A stretch of DNA of 64,000 nucleotides from Triatoma infestans. Taxonomy: Eukaryota > Arthropoda > Insecta > Hemiptera > Reduviidae. Positions 45,876-55,626 of this stretch are shown here, piece after piece (positions within the stretch are counted from its first letter, which is position 1; each line of letters starts with the position of its first letter). The stretch covers positions 44,741-108,740 of the forward strand of contig JAAEAF010004259.1 in assembly GCA_011037195.1 (NCBI GenBank). The letters run 5' to 3'. The position numbers and the translations under genes are program-made. The notes under the pieces were generated by a model. It did not search any database. It was not told the DNA's origin and saw nothing but the letters and a program-made list of their open reading frames with translations.

Positions 45876-46919
45876 AACTGCTGGGCAAAAGTTTCGCATA
45901 AAATTTCAAAATGTTGTTATGGAAAGTTACAGTCTATTACTTGCTGTATTTTTTTGTTTTGTTTTGTGAATTCATTATGAATGAATGCTAATCCAAGGGA
46001 ACAAAAGAGAAATAACAAAGAAACTAAGTAAAAAGTTGTTTCTTTACACAAATATAAAAAAAAACCTAACCAAAGTAAAAGAAAATAATATAAAATTCAA
46101 AACTAAAACAGTACTTATTTTTTTAATTGATATTTTTTTCTACAATATTTGGCTCCATCGCCTATTGCTCTGATAACCGCACCAACCTCGGCATTAAAGT
46201 AATGACATTTTTAATAAACACATAAGAAACGCTATACGTAGCTCCATGAGGGAGTTAGGGCAATCCGAGCAAAGCCTGAGACGTCTTCCAATAGTGTCCC
46301 AGAGGTGCTCTCTAGGATTTAGGTCTGGACTTCTGGAGCTCCTCAAGAGGAGCCTCTGCATATCTCTCCTCTTGTGGCCTCCTTATTCTCACCCTTCCAT
46401 CTGGAGAGAGTAGGGTGAATCTCGATTCGTCTGTGAATAAAACACACCTCCAATCTTCTACTGTCCAGTTGACATGTTCACGAGAGGCAACTTTATGGGC
46501 TCTGGAAAGAAGAGGATCAGTAATGGCTCTCCTGGAAGCCAAGTTGGCTTTATTCAACCTTCTTTTAATTGTTCTACTTGAAATGTTGGACATCACGAAC
46601 AGAAGCGACCAAATGTCGTAATTGATTATTAGTGACAAACCTGTTCCATAAGACATTCAGCTGAATAAATCTCTCATCTGTCCGGGTTGTACTTCTAGGG
46701 CGGCCTGTAAATTGCTGTCGGGAGTAGCTACCAGTCTCCCTATAGCGTGCTAAAATTTTTAAGACAGTGGATTGCTCATTACTATCTCTGAACAACTGTT
46801 GCTTGATTTAGCCCTTTCTCATGTAATGTCACCATACATTAAAAAAAAAATACTGTAATAGACTGAAACTTCAAATTACACCATTTAGAAATTTTATGCA
46901 AAACTTCTGTCCTGCAGTT
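45876..46919 (-). mobile_element. Tc1-like DNA transposon, internally deleted
   Basis: Terminal inverted repeats: left AACTGCTGGGCAAAAGTTT and right (complement) AACTGCAGGACAGAAGTTT, continuing as GCATAAAATTTC and CAGTCTATTAC on both sides. TA dinucleotides flank both ends (45874-45875 and 46920-46921), which is the Tc1/mariner target. The unit is 1044 bp, short for an autonomous member, so internal DNA has been lost. Confidence 0.92.
46180..46800 (-). pseudogene. Tc1-like transposase, broken
   Basis: On the minus strand an N-terminal HTH reads TVLKILARYRETGSYSRQ and GRPRSTTRTDERFIQ (46795-46574), then [33 protein letters not shown] (first catalytic Asp) and PDGRVRIRRPQEERY (46656-46312). 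The part between the second Asp and the C-terminus is missing or shortened, and the C-terminal stretch is in another frame. Confidence 0.9.
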
Positions 46920-46921
46920 TA

Positions 46922-47825
46922 GTTAAATTTTGAGATATGTTCTATCTTGTAACCTTATGACACTGCAACCTGCCAATTTGTTCTGATCCAGTTTTGTGTT
47001 AATTTGAAAACTGACTTCCAGGTCAAAAGTTTGTTCATACTGTGTAATCAGCTTTTTATACAAATCTAGAACTTTCTGTCATATAATATATTTTGCAAAT
47101 ATACTATGTTAATCATATTTAATTTTGTAAATGTTCAGTACCACTGTCAGCAGCGAAAGTTTTCGCTATCTGAAATTTTTCAGTCAGCACTGGAGCGAGA
47201 CCAGTTCCACTGGGTTCTAACCGAGCAAGATGAGGTCAGTTTCCCCATTCTTGGACGGTACCACTAAATGCAAACATTGGCCTTATATGTAAAAAAAAAG
47301 TAGCCATGACGATAGCCAAAAGACTGAGCTGCTATCGGGTGATAACATCTTAACATTTAAACCTAAAGTTCATCGGCGAGTAGGGTTATTCACTTGAGCA
47401 CTGAGCAGCTATTTTCCAGGCATCCGAAATTCTTCTATCTTCTTTTTTCATATGGTAGTTTATATCTGATATATCTGAGTCAAAGGGGGATGTGCAGATT
47501 GCCTTTGTGCATCTCTGTTCACTTAATGCTACAGTCAACCCCGCCTCCACGTGGTATGGCTAAGTACCTCTCTTATTATAAGTAACAAAAAAGGCTCTGA
47601 CGATTATAGGCCAATGGTAATCTGCAGAGGTCTTCCCAATCCCTAAATTCTCTTCCTTGCTCCAACATGTGTGCTATAACGATCATCTTGGGGTACCAGG
47701 CAGAAACTCCATTGTATAATGCCCGCGGGATGCATCAGATCCCTGCATATAAACTTGTATCATACCACGGCGGTTTTGGCTGTTCTGGAAAGATGCATGA
47801 TAAAGAACAATATTGATATAATTTT
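46922..47825. other. Stretch without a recognisable gene
   Basis: Short frames only. I see no repeat pair or protein family here. Confidence 0.45.
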
Positions 47826-47827
47826 GA

Positions 47828-48075
47828 AAAAGAGGTTCTTTTGCATGGCCGAACTTCAGCATCCAATTTATAACTTTTTCTAATTTGTGATGATCAGTAT
47901 CAACACTTGGTGATAGTATGTCACAGATTAAACTACAGTTTGTAAATAATTCTAACTGAAAATTTTTACCCTGAAGAAGGCAATAAATTTGCCGAAACGT
48001 CGGCAGAAATTTAAAAAGAGTTCTTTTGTATGACCGAACCTCAACATCCAATTTACAACTTTTTCTAATTTGTGT
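47828..48075. repeat. Direct-repeat pair around a CTGAAGA...CGAAACG module
   Basis: A 62-base block (47828-47890) starting AAAAAGAGGTTC and containing ATCCAATTTATAACTTT recurs at 48013-48075. Between the two lies CCTGAAGAAGGCAATAAA and TTGCCGAAACGTCGGC (47972-48005), the same module type as in the foldback elements. This layout (short direct repeats with a ribozyme-like module) is reminiscent of Penelope-like elements, but no reverse transcriptase is seen. Confidence 0.5.
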
Positions 48076-48099
48076 CCAAAAGATATTGATCAGTTATTA

Positions 48100-49050
48100 A
48101 AGGTACGTTTACATCAGACACTTCTATCCAGGCACTTACGTCAAGTGTCGGACAATAAGTTGTGTTCAGTGTTTACATTGTGACAGAAATTACGTGATAT
48201 TTGTAATATGGATATGTATATACGACACCGTCAAAGTTTTATGTCATGCAACGAATGTCTTAAAACTTTATACCTGCTACTCGTGCCTATACATTTCTTT
48301 CATTGCAAAAAATCAGATTATTGTCATTTACTGTTAGACGGTCATTTGACGATGAAGGCATCAAAAAGAAAAATTGCAGCTAGCGTAATTATTTGAGGTT
48401 ATTACAAAAAAAAAAAAAGAAAAAGCGCTTTGTGTGGATTCGAGAGTGGATTTTGAGACGTGAAAAACAAGGTGCATACAATAGTTAATATCTGAACTTA
48501 CGTTGGAGGATCCAACACAATTCACAAATTTGGTAAGAATAAAGTCAGTTTTATTTCGAAAAGTCAGCTAGAAATTGGGCCTATTGTATGTAAGCAAGAT
48601 ACGAAATTCAAACACCTATTAGTGTGCGCGAAAGACTTGCTATAACTTTACAGTTTTTAGCATCGGGTAAGCAGATGTTCAGTTGATTGTAAAATGGCTA
48701 ATTATATAAATTCTTTATTGTTTTAAGCAAGTTTGGTTATTTGTTCCGAATACCAAAATGCACAATAAGTTTAATATACCATAATTCGGGTTTGTTAAGA
48801 TACATGTCGAGTAATTCTTCGACTTCTCCTTTCACCCACCCTCGTTTCTCACCTCTGTTAAACTAAATGCACCGGACACTTATGTAGCTATAATAAAAAA
48901 ATAGACGGTCGGTCAACTAAAGCAATTTTTCTCAGGCGAGACTACATATATCAGACACAAATTTCGTACCGTTTACGTTACCAACACTTACTGTCCGACA
49001 GAAATTTGTTGCAATAAATGTCAGATCTAAATGTCAGTCATAAAATTATC
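48100..49050 (+). pseudogene. PIF/Harbinger-like DNA transposon remnant
   Basis: Plus-strand pieces read RFVWIREWILRREKQGAY (about 48425-48480), IGPIVCKQDTKFKHPIS and VRERLAITLQFLASG (about 48575-48670), which match the N-terminal part of Harbinger transposases. Stops interrupt it. The left flank starts AAGGTACGTTTACATCAGAC. Confidence 0.7.
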
Positions 49051-49649
49051 TGCTCCAGCGAAACTTGGATTTATTCTGAAAATATGTTTAGTATCCATAT
49101 TTTTTTTGAATGACAATTACTGTTACCATAAAGAAGCTACTACATTGGCTCAACGTATAAATTGTGCAGAAGTAATTGACTTTTATTTCGAAGATATTGC
49201 TTGAGATATATATATATATATTTCCTCAGTTACTACCATTATTATTTTATTGTATGTTTTCTTTTATACGCATGTTTGCTAAGTGTAACTCGTTTTTTCT
49301 TTTGTTGATGCTGTTGCTTTATATAACTACCGATTATCATAATTATTATTTCATCAGTTCTCTTTTAATACTTTTATTCTTAGTTTTTGTAGACAAATTT
49401 GAAATGTTTTTGTATCAGTATTTACTCACAACTGTTGCTTATAAGTTGTACACTTTTAAAGCAATAAACTTGTTATTATTTTACTTGAACCATTTTCCCG
49501 AGTTAGTTGATTGATACTTCAGAGGATTTTGGGAACAATGTAATATAAAGCTTTCCTCTAAAGTACCACTTCAATTCAATGAATACCACTACTGCTTTTT
49601 TAATATTATTAGTCATTAGAAGCATTGCTAGAATTCCAGATTTGAAGGA

Positions 49650-50020
49650 AATGGTTGAAAATGCGATTTACAGAATAGATTTTTGAGTTTAATTTATCTC
49701 GATATGAGTAAATTGATTAAATTTATCTCGAATATAACTATTACGACTTCCTTTAAAATAGGAATGCGAGTGCACAAATATAAACCTACCACTTTCATTT
49801 GAAACATTTGAAAAAATCTGGTGTGAAACACTCACACAACTTTCTCTTACTCCTGTCCTCAAAATTATAATTGACTAATTTTATAGTTTGTGTACCAAAT
49901 ATAACGAAATTCATCGAAAATTGAAAAAACTGAATTTATTCAAACTAGGAATTTCAACAACGTATTTAATTCTAATTAACATTATTAAGATGATAGAATT
50001 GTCTAACAAACTGAAATAGC
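49650..50020. repeat. Dispersed modular repeat, left half (split copy)
   Basis: It contains AAATCTGGTGTGAAACACTC, GAATTTCAACAACG and AACAAACTGAAATAGCAGG. The copy is interrupted at AGGTAAG by the hAT-like unit and continues at 54289. Confidence 0.75.
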
Positions 50021-51929
50021 AGGTAGGTAAGCAGCGCCCGCTCTAGCGGTTACCTCGCCCTGGACAAAAAGACAAATTGCCGCCCCTTAAGAATACATAC
50101 ACTACCGATCAGAATTTTGGGATCAATTGAATAATTGAGCCTTGAACTACTTTACTATAGTCGATCTGTCCAATTGATATTCTTAAAGTTGCTCTTAAAT
50201 CTGCCACGACAAGTCCCCAATAGTTTCGTTCGCTGGAAGTTGAATGACGGCAAGTGAAAACCAAGATTTTTAATAAATCTATAAGATTCTGGCTGAAGAT
50301 TTTATCGATGTAAAGCAGCTCACCTCTGAAAATATGCCATAGAAGACTTGTGAAGCTTTTGGATGGTTCTAATATAACATCCACTATAGATTGACATTCC
50401 CTTGGCTAATGGTAGTTCATATGTAAATATTAGGTGCAATATCATTAAAATCAGATTGATAGCTCAAATTTGAGTAGCTAGTGATCGTCACCCCAGGATT
50501 TTTTATAATGGAATAGCCCATATATTTGATCCTAAAAGAGTTGCTTTACTTGTGCGGAGGGCAAAAATGATAATATTATGCACTGTATTTTGGAATGCCC
50601 TTATTATAAATGTTTGAGAAGGAGGTTGTTAAATAGGTATTTACCTTCACACAGTTCTTATGTTTTTGCTAACTTACTAGATATAGAAAATAAATAAAAG
50701 TTAAACCATTTATTTTATTTTATCTCTGAGACTTTGGAGGAAAGATATACATAGGTTTGTAAAGGTATTATTTAATACCTACAAGGAGATCCCTCAAACT
50801 CCTTCCCTAAAATAATTTGTATAAATGAATAAAGTCTATTTAAATCATTGTTAATATCTACTTTATTAATCAAGTATTTAATATTATTTTATTACTTTGA
50901 AGATTAAGCTGTAATGTTTGTAATGTTTCTTCTTGTAACGTTTGTATTTTTTGTTCAGCTTTCAGCAGAGGTCAATCTTTTGCTACAGAAATGTATAGTT
51001 TCTTTAGGCAATAAATAAATAAATATTGAATGAAATTTCTCAAGAAATGTTTCAAGCAATTGGACCAGCCTTTTTTAAGAGATTTTGAAGCTGCTTTCAA
51101 AAATATATCAAATACAATATTCAATCAAATACCAATAAATGAAATTAACCCTTAAATTTTATTGGCAAGATTTAGATAAAAGTTCTTGAACTGTATGTTG
51201 GTAGTTACAAATAAATGCTTATAAAAATAATGATTATATAGGATGGATTGCTATTTGAATCTGTCCTTCAATAGCCTTAAATTCCTCATTTTAACATTGT
51301 ATCTAAGTTATTACATACGATAATATTAATATTCGCAGCCCTCTATAGCCCTCTAGATTTCTAGAAAAACAAATGTAAAAAATTTCAACCCTCTCATGAA
51401 AAAGAAAGGAGGGAAAAATATCATATCAAGCATTATTCCAGAAAAATCTCTTGGCAAATAATATGCGTGCAAATAATAATAATAGCGTGTCAAAGAAATA
51501 TAATGCAGAAAAAAGATAAATAAATATTTAAATTGTATTAATATATATTAATATAATTAATATATTCATTTATTTCTAGTTTAAAAATGAAATGTACGCT
51601 TCTTTTTTTTCATTATAATGCACATCTAAGTAAGTAATATTTCAGTTTTTGTGATTTTCTCCATAAAAACACCGACGAATTTTATTAAATTTGGTATACA
51701 AACTATAAAGTTTGTCGATTACAATTTTGAAAACTGGAATAAGAGAAAGTTGTGTGAGTGTTCCACACCAGTTTTTTGTTTGTTTTCTAATTAATAAAGT
51801 AACTAATTAAAATTAGTGTATATGTAGTTATAAACATGGCCACTAGATAACAACACTTGCTGAGAAATCAATTTTATTTATGGTTATACAGTTTGTCACT
51901 AGGTGTCACTAGTTACAAAGATTTTTTGG

Positions 51930-51962
51930 GAGTCCATTACGCTAACCACTGCCCGTCCCTTC
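51930..51962 (-). repeat. SINE head fragment
   Basis: The minus strand reads GAAGGGACGGGCAGTGGTTAG and then CGTAATGGACTCCC, matching the first 35-40 bases of the SINE described at 11073. It is only a fragment. Confidence 0.5.
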
Positions 51963-53157
51963 ACAAAGACGCATTTTAAACTATTGAACAATTTTTTACA
52001 TCAGAGGATGGCGCTGTGATCGGGTGGCAAATTTTGGAACTACAATTCTGTATATCTAGAAGCTTATGCTTTCTAGCGGCAATTATTTGAACTACTACAA
52101 ATTCTAGATTAAGTAAGTGCTGTTACCTGACGGTGAATTCAGAAACGTTAATTTTATTCGTTTTTAACTTCTTTTTTTTATTTCAACTAAAATGTAAAAT
52201 TTGATTTTTTTTTGTTTGTTTTGTAAGAATACAGACCTGATTTTTTAGTATAAACTTTATCTACCACAATTACATTCTTAAAGCAGTTAGAAAAATGAAA
52301 AATTCTATATTTTTTCTTAGTTCTATCTTTTTTTATGTCTTTTATTAATTATTCAATTATTTGTTAAAGGGTGCTAATTGTGACTCTAAAATTAATTAAG
52401 TTATTTTCTCTCTTATTAAGTTACATGTTTTTATTATATTTAATACCCATTTAAAATATTCTTCCAAATAATTGTGAAGGGTGTTCTATCCCGAGACTTA
52501 AATTGTCCTGCAAACTGCCGTCACAAGCATTGCTACTGGATTAATAGAGAGCTTGCTATTATACAATGCAATCTTATTTAGGTAAATAGTGTAATCCTCA
52601 CCTCCTTTATTTATCTGTAATACATGTCCACTAACCGTTTATTTGCAAATGAATTACACAATAAAGGAATGAAGGGTGATTGTTTTATACCAGATTTCTT
52701 TTCCCTAAATCGCGGCCAATAGACTAAATAAATTGAGCGATGTCAAATCTAGATTATGAGGGAAAATGCAGTCTTTGTCAACAGAGCATCATTTTGATTA
52801 GGAACATAATTTTTTTCTTGTACAAACTTTATTTGAATCTTATTTTTCGCATTATTTGTTTGTCTCAAAAGTTTTATTTTTGGAACTTCATCAGTCATAA
52901 GTTATTTATGGGTACTTTAGAGAAAAGCATATTGCTATTGTTCCTACAGAAAAATGTGGCAAATAAAATGATAAGAATTTATATGTATAGATATTCAGCG
53001 TTTAAAGAAAATAGTTCTGGCAAATTGAATTAATTAACTAGTTTTGTTCTTAATTTGTTTGCAAAGTTAGGCCTTTGCACTTCTATGGCCAGCTGCAGCG
53101 CTCGCTCTAGCGGTTACATCGCCCCGGACATAAAGACAATTTGCCGCCCCTTCATAT

Positions 53158-53955
53158 ATATACAATATCGATCAGAAATTTAGGATCAGTAAAAAAATTT
53201 AGTTATTTACTAAAATTCTTTAAAGAAAAATATAGTTACATTGTAATAAGAATTTTCCAGTAACGTGATTTATGCATAACACCTTCCTCATTTAAATGGC
53301 ACCTTTTAAAATAAATATTTTATTAACATAATATACCTCCAAGGATACCTTTATGCGCCCTTTAGCGGTTTCCAAGGAGCCTCATTCACGCTTCTATCAA
53401 GGAATGGATAGAAGACCAGCTTCTGGGATGGTGGGAAAGAACTCCAAGGCTAAATTCTTTCTTAAAACATTTACCTACATTCACCAGGGATCTACTGAGC
53501 CATACCCGTCTACTAACAGGGCATTGCAGGCGGCTGAATAGGCACACACACCATTACTACTAGCAGACAACGCGTTATGCCGTTTCTGCAGGGCCGAGGA
53601 GGAAACCCCGGCACACGTCCACGTCCATATGTGTGTGCCGGCCTGGCGAGGACAAGGTTTCTTCACCTGGGGACTAGGAATCCCGAAGCCACGAGCTTCA
53701 TGCGGAGTCACTTTCAGCTTTGCTAGGTCTGGTTAAGAGGGCGAAGCTGAGTAATTCACTTTGATGAAAAAGCCGTTTAGCGAAATTATTTTGGGAAAGA
53801 TTTACACTTTGTAATGAATCGCTTATATTATTGTATATAGATTAAATGTAACATTTTTGAATTGCTGAAATTTATTTCATTCATAACAAATCATTAAATT
53901 AACAAAAATATATATAATACTAGGTGGTCCCAAACTTTTTACCAGTAGTGTATAT
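53158..53955. repeat. Tc1-like terminal repeats enclosing a LINE fragment
   Basis: Left CAATATCGATCAGAAATTT (53158) and right AAACTTTTTACCAGTAGTGT (53940) are inverted partners of the usual Tc1 end. A further left-type end lies at 50096 (ACACTACCGATCAGAATTTT). The internal DNA is not a transposase. Confidence 0.5.
53340..53765 (+). pseudogene. LINE ORF2 C-terminus (RNase H/Cys tail), Jockey-like
   Basis: Frame pieces in order: IKEWIEDQLLGWWERTP, then LTGHCRLNRHTHTI, then CRFCRAEEETPAHV, and near the end SFARSG and EGEAE. They match the tail of Jockey/CR1-group LINE proteins (IKEW..WWxxTPG; LLTGHCRLNRH; CRFCxEEEETPxHVLCEC). Frame shifts separate the pieces. Confidence 0.7.
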
Positions 53956-54288
53956 ATTTTTTTAAGCAAGTCTATTCATGTTCAAACACAAGCTAAAGCA
54001 GCACTCTGTTTGCGTGCTAATGCTATTCTGTTCAGAGCAGTATATGCTTGTTCAAACAAGTTCAAGTTCGGCCTTCACAAATTCTGCGATAATTTTTCAA
54101 TAATAGTGTAAATATTTTTAGCTTTAAGATATAATTAATATAAATACGCTGCGCACTATAAATTTTTAGCGAACGAAAAAAATCGAACAGTGAAATTTGT
54201 ATTTAACACAAAAATATTTTTCCTACCCCTACAGCCAAAATTGCGCCCCGGACAAATGTCTGGGTTGCCCGCCCTTAGAGCGGGCTCT

Positions 54289-55050
54289 CAGGTAAGATGA
54301 AAACCTAACCCCACCGTTCCACCAAAAGTTCCATTAAATGAAATTTTCCAGAGAAATGTTTTAAATAAAAGATGTAGATATTTGCATGTTTAGTTTATAT
54401 ACGATGTTTCAAGAAAATTATTGGAGCCATTTTATGAGAAAATCGCGAAAAAGTGAAAAAAAAATCATTTAGTAAAGTGTTAAAACAAACGCACTTCCGG
54501 TTATCCGAATTTTTTTCAAACTCGGAATTTCAACAACATATTTATTTCTAATTAACATTATTTAGATGACAGAATTGTCTAATAAACTGAAATAGCAGTT
54601 AAGATGAAAACTTAACCCACCCTTCCACCAAAAAGTTCCATTAAATGAGTTTTCCCAGAAATATGTTTTAAATAAAAGTTGTAGCTCTTTGTATGTATAG
54701 TTGATATACCAAGTTTAAAGAAAATCGTCAAGGCCATTTTTGAGTAAATCGCAAAAACGTAAATAAAAAAAAACTAGTAAAGAGGTACTTCCGGTTGAGG
54801 AATTTTGGCAGATAACGCACCGTCAGATCCCATGGTGATACCTAAACATAATATCAAGTTTCAACTTTCTACGGTTTTTCGTTTTTCAGCTATGCTGTTC
54901 ACATACACACACTCACAGGCCATTTGCTAAAAACCACTTTTTTGGACTCAGGGAGCCTTAACGGAATTTCCGGATATTTCCGGTGAAAACTCGATATCGA
55001 AAAATTGACACGATTACAATACTTCCTCTTACTAGGAGGAGTAAGAGAAA
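54289..55050. repeat. Dispersed modular repeat, two tandem units (rest of the split copy)
   Basis: Two units of about 300 bases (54290-54595 and 54596-54800) each have ACCTAACC or ACTTAACCC, CCACCAAAA-GTTCCATTAAATG, TAAAAG-TGTAGATATTTGC, and CGCACTTCCGGTTATCCG or GGTACTTCCGGTTGAGG. The tail to 55050 shows the AGGAGTAAGAGAAAG end. Confidence 0.8.
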
Positions 55051-55470
55051 GTAAAAAGATTGATTTTAGATAATTTTGCTGACTTTCTAGCGTTAAATTT
55101 CAAATATAATGGGATTGGCTCTATGTTATTGGCTCGCTAATCATTTCCTTACTTGCATAGTTTAGTAAGTTGGTACTTGCCCCCCACCTCACCCCCAATC
55201 ACCGCCACCTCGATATTAATGTGGACCATAATAAGCAAAATTTGAAGTTGGGAACAAAACTATCATTTTATATAATAATGAATTGTATTAACAGTAGTAA
55301 GAGATAGTTGTGTGAGTGGTTCACATCAGATTTGTTTTATTATATGGCGGTCACCAGTATGATGAATTGCTAGGCCTCCGAATCTTAGTTACACATTCCT
55401 ATCTCTCAACACATTAAAAATAATGATTTTATTTCTAAGTGTATTAAATAAGTGAAATATATCTACATAC

Positions 55471-55626
55471 GTAAGTAAATGTTTCATAATTCAATGGAAA
55501 AAAGTAACCACCCTCTAAAGAGAGAGGTCTCTGCGCTCTAGCCATCATTATTTGTACCATTAAATATCCAGACTTGTCTAAATAATTCCAGTCAGTGGAA
55601 TACAGTGCCAGATTTAATTTATCATT
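55471..55626 (-). CDS. Odorant receptor exon 4
   Basis: 156 nt, acceptor TTGCAG, donor TAC|GTATGT, phase 0. It encodes NDKLNLALYSTDWNYL, QIMMARAQRPLSLEGGYFFP and NYETFTY, the conserved C-terminal region before the final helix. If the donor is not used, the frame would run nine codons on (VCRYISLI and stop). No later exon was found in the window. Confidence 0.9.

Larger units (their letters stand above)
50029..54288. mobile_element. hAT-like DNA transposon with 7-8 bp target duplication
   Basis: Left end CAGCGCCCGCTCTAG and right end (complement) GAGAGCCCGCTCTAA are inverted repeats. AGGTAAG lies just outside both (50022-50028 and 54289-54295), giving a 7-bp (8 bp with one mismatch) target duplication as in hAT elements. 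No transposase frame is seen; the interior contains a LINE fragment and two further Tc1-like ends (50096 and 53158 paired with 53930). It may be a non-autonomous, composite unit. Confidence 0.7.

Noticed and set aside
49176..49514. A 112-codon hydrophobic protein
   Set aside because: The frame is in very T-rich DNA, which gives Phe/Leu codons by chance. It opens at a TTG-like start and has no splice or family support.
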